In this document: positions 49,369 through 56,007 of the stretch, piece by piece | Layout of the letters: each line of letters opens with the position of its first letter | Numbering within the stretch: position 1 is the stretch's first letter | NCBI RefSeq assembly: GCF_009900745.1 | Contig: NZ_WXVU01000018.1 | Span: 1 to 64,000, forward strand | DNA: 64,000 nt | Reading direction: 5' to 3' | Source: Chryseobacterium sp. c4a | GTDB lineage: Bacteria > Bacteroidota > Bacteroidia > Flavobacteriales > Weeksellaceae | Position numbers and translations under genes: made by a program | Notes under the pieces: model-generated | The model's database searches: none | Told to the model about the DNA's origin: nothing | The model's input: the letters and a program-made list of their open reading frames with translations, nothing else

Positions 49369-50857
49369 CAAAATAACGAACTAATATCTGGTTATCCAGA
49401 CGGTTAACTTCTACATCATTCACTTTCATATCTTTATTAAAATAAGATATTTGCGAGAAATCATAATCGTAATATTTTAAGCCAGGAAGCCTTCTGTAAA
49501 TCTTGTTGTTGATAGGTTCATATGAGGCCATTGAAAATCCCCATTCTCCAAACGAAGGAACATAGGTATGATAAGCCGATGTAAAAGGAAAAATCTGATT
49601 AAGTGTTTTCTCTATACACCAGAAAGATTTCGGGGCAAAATAAGGCGAAGTTGTTTGTACCACAATTTTAGTATCTGGAGTGGTTAATCTTTCGAGTTCT
49701 TTGTAAAACTGTAGAGAATACAGCTTTCCTAAGCTGTAATTGGATGGATCCGGAAAATCGATAATAATGACATCAAACTTCTTTTTGTTTTCTTTTACCC
49801 AGATATAAGCATCTTTGTTGATAACTTTCACCTTTGGGCTGGATAAAGAGTTTTGATTCAGTCTTCGCATGGTTTCATTCGTTTTGAAAAAATCCGTCAT
49901 TTCTCCATCCAGATCAACAAGCTGAACTTTTTTCACCTCGTTATATTTCAATACTTCACGAACAGCAAAACCATCACCTCCACCAAGAATCAGGACATTG
50001 TTAATATTTTTGGCCATCGACATTGCCGGATGTACCAATGCTTCATGATAGCGATACTCATCCGTTGAGGAAAACTGTAGGTTATTATTCAGATACAGTC
50101 TGAATTCACGGTTATTTCTAGTTAAAACAATTCTTTGATACGGAGAACTCTTTGTATAAACAATATTTTCACCGTAAAGCTTTTCCTCAGAATAAGACAG
50201 GATCTTATCTGAAAAAATGAAAAGCCCTACCAGCAGAATAAATGCTGCCATTGATTTTACCCTTAGTGAGAAAGGTTTTGATAATTCCTTTTTAAGGTAA
50301 AAGCATAAAAATATGGCAATCGAAATATTGATTAGACCAAAGAACAGGGGTGTTTTTACAATTCCCAATTGTGGAATTAAAACCAAAGGAAAAAGAATAG
50401 ATGCCAGCAAAGCTCCGATATAATCAAAAGCAAAGACATTTGAAACTAAATCTTTAAACTGAACACGATCTTTTAAAATATTCATTAAGAGCGGAATTTC
50501 CACGCCTACCAAACATCCTGTAAAAAAGACAAAAAGATAGAGAACGCTCTCAAAATGCGCCAAAGTGTTAAACAAAACAAAGAGCACTACAGAGCTTATC
50601 CCACCCACAATTCCAACCAGGATTTCTATCTCTACGAATTTATCGATGAGATTTCCCTTAATGAATTTGGCCAGATAGGAGCCTACTCCCATAGAAAACA
50701 GGTAAACTCCAATGATAAAGGAAAACTGCTTCACTGAGTCTCCTAAAAGGTAACTTGCCAATGCTCCCGCTACCAATTCATAAATCAATCCACATGTAGC
50801 AATCACAAATACCGAAAACAGTAAAAGCAGCTCAAGAGGAATCCTCTTCTTATCCAT
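49343..50857 (-). CDS. Membrane spermidine-synthase-like protein
   Basis: A 504-residue fusion. Residues 1-220 have about seven membrane segments. The C-terminal domain (about 225-460) is a spermidine-synthase/SpeE-like methyltransferase fold: SSPYQRIVL, LYLNNNLQFSSTDEYRYHEAL, VLILGGGDGFAVREVLKY (AdoMet-type site), VQLVDLDGEM and IIIDFPDPSNYSLGKLYS (catalytic Asp). It would transfer an aminopropyl group from decarboxylated SAM, here supplied by SpeD. Overlaps both neighbours (26 nt and 8 nt). Residues that choose the acceptor amine cannot be judged by eye. Confidence 0.9.
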   Translation of the reverse strand: MDKKRIPLELLLLFSVFVIATCGLIYELVAGALASYLLGDSVKQFSFIIGVYLFSMGVGSYLAKFIKGNLIDKFVEIEILVGIVGGISSVVLFVLFNTLAHFESVLYLFVFFTGCLVGVEIPLLMNILKDRVQFKDLVSNVFAFDYIGALLASILFPLVLIPQLGIVKTPLFFGLINISIAIFLCFYLKKELSKPFSLRVKSMAAFILLVGLFIFSDKILSYSEEKLYGENIVYTKSSPYQRIVLTRNNREFRLYLNNNLQFSSTDEYRYHEALVHPAMSMAKNINNVLILGGGDGFAVREVLKYNEVKKVQLVDLDGEMTDFFKTNETMRRLNQNSLSSPKVKVINKDAYIWVKENKKKFDVIIIDFPDPSNYSLGKLYSLQFYKELERLTTPDTKIVVQTTSPYFAPKSFWCIEKTLNQIFPFTSAYHTYVPSFGEWGFSMASYEPINNKIYRRLPGLKYYDYDFSQISYFNKDMKVNDVEVNRLDNQILVRYFDEEWGKVQ

Positions 50858-51065
50858 GAATTGCTGCGCTTATAATCATTGAAATTCCGATGATAAAAGC
50901 TCCAAAAACAATAGCCAATGCAATGTTTTTATTTTGAGCGATTTCGTGCCATGTCTTTTCTGGTGTTAGTTTTTCAATAATAAAATAGCACACCAATAAA
51001 ATAGCAATCCCTAAAAATGAATAAAGAACTGAGTTGAATATAGGTAATAGATTAATGTTGTCCAT
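50850..51065 (-). CDS. DUF350 (YjfL-like) membrane protein, single unit
   Basis: A 71-residue protein with two membrane segments (about 11-31 and 46-68) and a short charged link EKLTPEKTWHEIAQNKN. It matches one unit of DUF350; many members have two such units. It overlaps the start of the SpeE-like gene by 8 nt. In E. coli a DUF350 protein (YjfL) lies in an operon with a glutathionylspermidine-synthase homolog, so a polyamine link is known for the family in general; the exact role is not. Confidence 0.8.
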   Translation of the reverse strand: MDNINLLPIFNSVLYSFLGIAILLVCYFIIEKLTPEKTWHEIAQNKNIALAIVFGAFIIGISMIISAAIHG

Positions 51066-51077
51066 AGTTATATATTT

Positions 51078-51269
51078 TTATTTGTGATAATATCTGTAAA
51101 ATCCTGCTCTGGAATGACTCCTTGTGGTGCCATCACGATAGTTTTCTGTTTTAGCACAGTCACAGAACTGATTTCCTGTAAACGTTAGATAAACAAACCA
51201 GCCCAGAAAAAAACCGCCAATGCTAAACAGCAGCCAGTTTGTTCTGATATAATTGATAATTTTTTTCAT
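51078..51269 (-). CDS. Small membrane protein of the polyamine-type cluster
   Basis: A 63-residue protein with one membrane segment (about 13-31, LLFSIGGFFLGWFVYLTF), a CDC motif just after it (residues 36-38) and a basic, Arg/Tyr/His-rich tail (RDGTTRSHSRAGFYRYYHK). It is tightly packed: 3 nt after the DUF4178 stop and 12 nt before the DUF350 start. I do not recognise the family. Confidence 0.75.
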   Translation of the reverse strand: MKKIINYIRTNWLLFSIGGFFLGWFVYLTFTGNQFCDCAKTENYRDGTTRSHSRAGFYRYYHK

Positions 51270-51272
51270 GGC

Positions 51273-52754
51273 TTAATAGTTAGAATAAGGTGAATTGGAA
51301 CTATTGTTCCATTTATTTACTTCAAAAACACGTCCCATCCAATAGCTTATTCCGGCAAATAGTAATAGGCAGGCTAATACAATCCCAAAATTCCAGAAGG
51401 AAACTGGCAGCCAGGTGGCTTTAATATTCACAGACGGATTCTTATCATAATTTCCCTGTGAATAGCCATACTCCTGTGGCATATTGATAAGCATGGAATC
51501 TAATTTTTCTTCACTTTTTATATCGTTTTGAAGGCCGGTTCTTAATATGATATCATTTTTCAGTGTTTCTTTGTCTCCATACGAATTGATTGTTTGATCT
51601 TTATCATTTTTCAAGAAGTAACTCCCTACTTCATTTTTAATAATAGAAAAATCAGCATTTCCCGGTCTGTACCCAGATTTAAAAGGATCTTTAGTACCGC
51701 CTTCTTTTTCAGCTGAAATGAGGAAATGATAAGTTCCTGCCGGAATACCACATAAGTTGAACTCTTCCGTCTGGCTTCCTTCACTCCAGCTTTCACCTCC
51801 TTCAAATCCGGAATATTTCTCAATATCTTTAGAAGCATAGATAACCTCATTCGTTTTTTCATTCACAAGGCTCAATCCAATATTAGCCCATGAGTTATCC
51901 ACATCAGAAAATGCATGTACTTTTAAGGGTGCCGAGCCGCCAGAAAGGGTGAAGCTTTTGCTTACCATTTCTTTATCATTCACATCAGAAAAATTAATGC
52001 TCTGCTCAAAGACAGTCTGATTACTTCTTGAAATCACAACATACAATTGCAGGATACATATCAATAGTGCTGCAATAGCCAGAATATTGGTACTCTGTTT
52101 TATATTGATCCAAAATGGCTGAACGATGCCTGTACCTATTCGATAAGGCATTTGACTGATTCCGAATGCTTTTTTTATTGTATTTCCTGAAATATGATTT
52201 CCTCTGAAGAATTGAACCGATTTTCCATATTCTTCCTTGGAGATCATTTCGGTTCCGTTTACGTATTCTTTATAGGTAGCTAGTCCAAATGAAAGATTCT
52301 CTTCAAAAAATCCGGTAGCTGCATGAATGGTACAGGGTGTAGTTTCATACCATCTGTAATTTTTGCCTCCAAATTCCGCATAGTACTGAAAATCTTTAAT
52401 GTCAAAATCTAACTTGTTGGGATTTACCTGATGAAGAAACACCCAGTGTCCGTCACTTTCACTTAGGTAAACATTGTTTCCCACACGGTCTTTTAAGGAA
52501 TATTCCCGCCAAAAAGTTTTTTTGCCATACTTTTTAATGACAATATTCATTACCCAGTACTCTGTACCGTAGAGAATTCCCTTATGTCCAACTTCCAAGA
52601 CAACATTTTCCACAGGTTTATTAACAACCTTTCTCTGGGTGGTTTTTCCTACGATAATAAGACTCTTACAATGGCTGCAAATAAATTCTTCAATGGCAAA
52701 ATCTATAGCCAGTTGATTATTATGAGTCTTACAAATGGGACAAATGTGATCCAT
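51273..52754 (-). CDS. DUF4178 protein with N-terminal zinc ribbon and membrane segments
   Basis: A 493-residue protein. Residues 1-30 form a zinc ribbon with cysteines at 5, 8, 26 and 29 (CPIC, CSHC). A DUF4178-type domain follows (about 55-195: GHKGILYGTEYWVMNIV, LSESDGHWVFLHQV, YRWYETTPCTIHAATGFF). One membrane segment near 225-240, an external beta-rich domain (about 245-450) with GGSAPLKVHAFSDVDNSWANI, and a last membrane segment (about 460-478). Its N-terminal half is likely cytoplasmic. Starts 3 nt after the speD stop. The function of DUF4178 is unknown. Confidence 0.82.
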   Translation of the reverse strand: MDHICPICKTHNNQLAIDFAIEEFICSHCKSLIIVGKTTQRKVVNKPVENVVLEVGHKGILYGTEYWVMNIVIKKYGKKTFWREYSLKDRVGNNVYLSESDGHWVFLHQVNPNKLDFDIKDFQYYAEFGGKNYRWYETTPCTIHAATGFFEENLSFGLATYKEYVNGTEMISKEEYGKSVQFFRGNHISGNTIKKAFGISQMPYRIGTGIVQPFWINIKQSTNILAIAALLICILQLYVVISRSNQTVFEQSINFSDVNDKEMVSKSFTLSGGSAPLKVHAFSDVDNSWANIGLSLVNEKTNEVIYASKDIEKYSGFEGGESWSEGSQTEEFNLCGIPAGTYHFLISAEKEGGTKDPFKSGYRPGNADFSIIKNEVGSYFLKNDKDQTINSYGDKETLKNDIILRTGLQNDIKSEEKLDSMLINMPQEYGYSQGNYDKNPSVNIKATWLPVSFWNFGIVLACLLLFAGISYWMGRVFEVNKWNNSSNSPYSNY

Positions 52755-52757
52755 TTT

Positions 52758-53117
52758 CTATCTGTAAATTTTGTGTTTCTGAATGGTTTTAGCTTTAAAA
52801 TATTGAACAACCTCATCAGCAATCTCTTCTACTTTTGCGGTGTTGTCCTGGGTATAATTACAGAGAAAAACATCAAAAGTAAGCTGCTTAAATTCCGGCC
52901 ATGTATGAATACAAAGATGCGATTCTTTAAGGCAAACAGCTGATGTAAAACTCTGATTTTCAAAAATGTGATTGGTAACTCCTACAATCTCTACCTTTTT
53001 AGTTTTCAGAATGCTTTCTGTAAAAGCAAGAAAACCTTTACTGTCTAATAACAAATCTTCTGACTCTGTTTCCAAAGTCAGAAGAATATGTAAACCTTTA
53101 TTTGATAATGGGTTCAA
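52758..53117 (-). CDS. speD: S-adenosylmethionine decarboxylase (bacterial type)
   Basis: Makes decarboxylated SAM, the aminopropyl donor. The 119-residue proenzyme has the self-cleavage site KESHLCIHTWPE: cleavage is expected between E65 and S66, giving a pyruvoyl group on S66, with H71 and C86 (FDVFLCN) as the other processing and catalytic residues. The usual one-domain bacterial length. The start is TTG at 53117, directly after an in-frame stop; the protein has no internal Met, so a non-ATG start is needed. It begins 21 nt after the CtlX stop. The dcSAM should feed the SpeE-like protein four genes downstream. Confidence 0.92.
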   Translation of the reverse strand: MNPLSNKGLHILLTLETESEDLLLDSKGFLAFTESILKTKKVEIVGVTNHIFENQSFTSAVCLKESHLCIHTWPEFKQLTFDVFLCNYTQDNTAKVEEIADEVVQYFKAKTIQKHKIYR

Positions 53118-53138
53118 TTAATTTTTTTCGTAAATATA

Positions 53139-54062
53139 TTATTTTTTTGGAAGAAAAACTTCTGCAAGCATACATCTTGCGCTTCCGCCTCCATTTACTT
53201 CGATCGTATTTAAATCTGAATAAATAATTTCACAATACTTTTCGATAGCTGCTACTTGCTCTGAAGTTAAAGATTGATAAGCGGTCTGGCTCATCACAAG
53301 GAATTTTTCACCTTCTTTATTTTGAACCTGAAGCATATTTCCCGCAAATTGCTGCATTTGTTCTTCTGAAATCTCAACGATTTCTTTTCCTGAATTCTTG
53401 ATGGTTTCGATCACTTTTTCTCTTTCAAGCTCATCATCAATACAATCAAGACAGATTACAACAAATTTATCTGCCACACACATCATTACATTGGTATGGT
53501 AAATAGGAAGTCTTTCTGTGCCTACCGTCTGATAAGAGTGGAAAACCACTGGTGTAAAACCATATTTTTCACAAAATTCTCTGAATAGATTTTCATCCAA
53601 TCTCAAAGAAACGGAACCATAAGCAATTTTGTTATCATGATCAAAGATCATACTTCCTGTTCCCTCCAGGAAATGTCCCTGAGTTTCCGGAAATGACCAA
53701 TCATCAATTTCAGTAATTTCAAAACCTTGATCTTTGATGCTTTCAAGAATATCATCTCTTCTCTCCACTCTTCTGTTGGATGCGAACATCGGATATAAAA
53801 CCACTTTTCCATCTTTATGGAAACTTACCCAGTTGTTCGGGAAAATAGAATCCGGAGTATGAGGATCTAATGTATCTTTTATCGTAATAACATTGATTCC
53901 TTTTCCTCTCAGTTTTCCCACGAAAGTATTGAATTCCGCCAAAGCTTTTGATTGAATATCGGAACCTGTCTGCTCTACCTGAAAGTAATTGTTTTTTGCA
54001 GTTTCTGCATTGTAACCGAATGCAATCGGTTCTATCATTAATACGGTATCTGTTGTTTGCAT
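53139..54062 (-). CDS. ctlX: Amidinohydrolase-family protein, CtlX type
   Basis: A 307-residue protein of the arginine-deiminase/amidinotransferase superfamily. Signs are MIEPIAFGYN at the start, PDSIFPNNWVSFHKDG, FLEGTGSMIFD (Glu/Gly motif), and the catalytic Cys in NGGGSARCMLAEVF near the C-terminus. This order fits the CtlX (citrulline-utilisation hydrolase-related) group of Bacteroidetes. It acts on a guanidino or ureido compound; which is unproven. It lies between the next amidinohydrolase gene and speD. Confidence 0.85.
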   Translation of the reverse strand: MQTTDTVLMIEPIAFGYNAETAKNNYFQVEQTGSDIQSKALAEFNTFVGKLRGKGINVITIKDTLDPHTPDSIFPNNWVSFHKDGKVVLYPMFASNRRVERRDDILESIKDQGFEITEIDDWSFPETQGHFLEGTGSMIFDHDNKIAYGSVSLRLDENLFREFCEKYGFTPVVFHSYQTVGTERLPIYHTNVMMCVADKFVVICLDCIDDELEREKVIETIKNSGKEIVEISEEQMQQFAGNMLQVQNKEGEKFLVMSQTAYQSLTSEQVAAIEKYCEIIYSDLNTIEVNGGGSARCMLAEVFLPKK

Positions 54063-54146
54063 TTTTTTTAATTAAAAGATTGAAAAATTAAAAGATTGAA
54101 AGATTAAAACTCTCTCACTTTCAAACACTAAAACTTTCTCACTCAA

Positions 54147-55061
54147 TTATTCTCTTACAAGCGGCATTGTAGAGCATCTCAATAAACCACCCATTTTAGA
54201 GATTTCTCTGTAAGGAATTTCTTCAACGGTCATTCCCCACACATCTCTTAGGTGATTGTTCATTCTGGTAAATGCTTTATCTGAAACTACAACATCCGGA
54301 GATATAGAGAAGATATTCGGGAACATTTCAAACATTTCTTCATCGTTGATGTGGAAGCAGTTTTCTTCTCCGAAAATATCGATGATCAAACGGTAGTCGC
54401 TTTCGTCTACGAATCCGTTTTTGTAGATAATACATTTATCTTCTCCTACTGGATTAAAAGTACAATCCAGGTGTAGGATTCCCTCAAACGGAACTTTATC
54501 ATTTTTCTTCAGTTCAAGATCGATGATTCTTTTCTTTGGGAAGTATTCTTTTAAAATTTCAATGGCATACTCGTTGGTTCTTGCCGTTTTATAGTTTCTG
54601 TAATCTTCGCTGAAGCAGGTTCCAATGAAAATGAAATCATTCCAGACAATAACATCACCACCTTCGATATGGGCTGTTTCCGGAAGATTAATAATTTTTC
54701 TCCAAGCTACTTTTTCAAAGACACTTTTGTATGCCTCCTGCTCGTCTGCTCTGTCTGCAATCACGTTGGAAATAATCATCTTATCATCAATTACAAAAGC
54801 TACGTCTCTTGAAAAGACCTGATTGTAATCTTTAATGATGCTTGGGCGAAGTACTTCAACGTCATACTTTTTTAAAACCGCTTCAAAAGCGTTCATTTCA
54901 TTAATGATATCCTCTTCTTTAGGATAAATGTTGTGTTCGATTGAGTAATATGACTTTGCGTCATAACTTTCCTCTAGTGTGGGAACAGCTCCCAATGAAT
55001 TAGGTTGGCCTAGAACTACTGATCTCAACCTACCCGTTTCGTTTTTAATGTTTAGTCTCAT
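54147..55061 (-). CDS. Amidinohydrolase (dimethylarginine-dimethylaminohydrolase-like)
   Basis: A 304-residue protein of the same superfamily as the CtlX-type gene but clearly different in sequence: NETGRLRSVVLGQP, YNQVFSRDVAFVIDD (Asp), AHIEGGDVIVWND (His-Glu motif with GGD), LHLDCTFNPVG (catalytic His) and LLRCSTMPLVRE (catalytic Cys). Arginine deiminase, DDAH or a related hydrolase are possible. First gene of the likely DDAH-ctlX-speD run, with a -7 box at 55081-55088. The gap to ctlX is 84 nt. Confidence 0.83.
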   Translation of the reverse strand: MRLNIKNETGRLRSVVLGQPNSLGAVPTLEESYDAKSYYSIEHNIYPKEEDIINEMNAFEAVLKKYDVEVLRPSIIKDYNQVFSRDVAFVIDDKMIISNVIADRADEQEAYKSVFEKVAWRKIINLPETAHIEGGDVIVWNDFIFIGTCFSEDYRNYKTARTNEYAIEILKEYFPKKRIIDLELKKNDKVPFEGILHLDCTFNPVGEDKCIIYKNGFVDESDYRLIIDIFGEENCFHINDEEMFEMFPNIFSISPDVVVSDKAFTRMNNHLRDVWGMTVEEIPYREISKMGGLLRCSTMPLVRE

Positions 55062-55080
55062 AAAGATTTATGCAATACTA

Positions 55081-55088
55081 CAAATATA
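55081..55088 (-). promoter_or_regulatory. -7 box of the DDAH-like gene
   Basis: TATATTTG on the minus strand, exact TAnnTTTG, about 20 nt before the ATG. No good -33. Confidence 0.4.
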
Positions 55089-55280
55089 AGTAAAGGTCTC
55101 TATCTAGAAAACTTTTGGATTATTTTCTCCATGAAATTCAGTGCCCTTTCCAAACACTCTACAGCAAAATTCTCCTTCTATTAGACCAACTACAGCAAAC
55201 TGCATACAAAAACATCTACAACCTACTATATTTCATCTACATAAGAACAAAAAAATAGATTTTTTTATAATTTAATATCC

Positions 55281-55344
55281 TATATTAGTGATATAATTTT
55301 TGCGAAAATTATATTTATTAAAACTTAACTATTAACATCAAAAA
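55281..55344 (+). promoter_or_regulatory. Conserved leader region of peptide gene 1
   Basis: Contains TATATTAGTGATATAATTT (55281-55299), a perfect 10-bp hairpin ATATAATTTT-TGCG-AAAATTATAT (55291-55314) and a 25-nt block starting AAAACTTAACTATTAACATC (55320-55344). All three recur before peptide gene 2 (55734-55796) at nearly the same spacing. Probably the promoter with an operator or 5'-UTR hairpin. The 219 nt before it (55062-55280) show no gene. Confidence 0.6.
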
Positions 55345-55351
55345 CAAAATT

Positions 55352-55513
55352 ATGAACAAGAACATTCAAGTGCTAAAAAAAGCACAAAAATTAGGTAGAG
55401 ATCAACAAAAATCAGTAATTGGAGGAGCAATAGCAGCCAGAAGATGCTGCGAGTGGGATGATGTCACTGGAAAATGTTTCATCTGGACATGTGACAGATG
55501 CATGTGCCCATAA
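55352..55513 (+). CDS. GG-leader, six-cysteine peptide 1 (bacteriocin-like)
   Basis: A 53-residue peptide. The leader (1-25) MNKNIQVLKKAQKLGRDQQK, then SVIGG, is a double-glycine type with a conserved KxLGRxxQKSVIGG run. Cleavage after GG (24-25) would leave a 28-residue core with cysteines at 32, 33, 42, 47, 50, 52: CC-x8-C-x4-C-x2-C-x-C, ending CP. This resembles the bacteriocin-like/GG-signal peptides that are common in Chryseobacterium and have no proven activity. Its own terminator follows. It is a paralog of the gene at 55806. No peptidase-transporter is in the window. Confidence 0.85.
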   Translation: MNKNIQVLKKAQKLGRDQQKSVIGGAIAARRCCEWDDVTGKCFIWTCDRCMCP

Positions 55514-55524
55514 AAACATCCAAG

Positions 55525-55558
55525 GCCGTTCCACAGATTGTGAAACGGCTTTTTTATT
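55525..55558 (+). terminator. Terminator of peptide gene 1
   Basis: GCCGTT-C-CACA stem with its complement TGTG-A-AACGGC, then a T-run. Confidence 0.85.
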
Positions 55559-55733
55559 ATTTTATCTTCCAACCTACTCACCATCAAAGTCTCCCTATTC
55601 ATGTTCCATGAGCGACAATACATTTTTTTTGTTTTATGTTAAAACATTAGCAAAACTTCACCTTTTTCATTACAACTCACTACATTTCACACATATAATA
55701 GTAAATTTTCCTTTTTAAAATTAAATAATTTCA

Positions 55734-55796
55734 TATATTAGTGATATAATTTCCATGGAATTATATTGTTTAAAACTTAACTATTAACATCAAAAA
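55734..55796 (+). promoter_or_regulatory. Conserved leader region of peptide gene 2
   Basis: TATATTAGTGATATAATTT (55734-55752), a palindrome ATATAATT-TCCATGG-AATTATAT (55744-55766) in place of the hairpin of copy 1, and the same 25-nt AAAACTTAACTATTAACATC block (from 55772). The palindrome's loop differs but its arms are kept. The stretch 55559-55733 shows no gene. Confidence 0.6.
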
Positions 55797-55805
55797 ATCA
55801 AAATC

Positions 55806-55970
55806 ATGAACAAAAGTAATTCAGTGCTTAAAAACGCTAAAAAACTAGGAAGAGAGGAACAAAAATCAGTAATAGGAGGAGCTGGCCCTACTAAACCAAG
55901 ATACTGCTGTGAGTGGAATCCAAATGGTAGCTGCAGAATCTGGACATGTGGTAACTGTGTTTGCCCATAA
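55806..55970 (+). CDS. GG-leader, six-cysteine peptide 2 (bacteriocin-like)
   Basis: A 54-residue paralog of peptide 1. Leader MNKSNSVLKNAKKLGREEQK then SVIGG; core of 29 residues with cysteines at 34, 35, 43, 48, 51, 53: CC-x7-C-x4-C-x2-C-x-C, ending CP. The two peptides share CCEW, the IWTC step and the CxCP end, while the residues between are changed, so the cysteine frame is under constraint. The core also contains two prolines after AG (AGPTKP). Function unknown. Terminator follows. Confidence 0.85.
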   Translation: MNKSNSVLKNAKKLGREEQKSVIGGAGPTKPRYCCEWNPNGSCRIWTCGNCVCP

Positions 55971-55977
55971 AATAATA

Positions 55978-56007
55978 AACCTGCTTCTCAAGCAGGTTTT
56001 CTTTTAT
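55978..56007 (+). terminator. Terminator of peptide gene 2
   Basis: AACCTGCTT-CTC-AAGCAGGTT then TTCTTTT. Its 3' end overlaps the stop codon of the convergent barrel gene. Confidence 0.85.

Noticed and set aside
55402..55623. Minus-strand frame of 73 residues across peptide gene 1 and its terminator
   Set aside because: The plus-strand peptide is supported by its paralog at 55806; the antisense frame is broken there.
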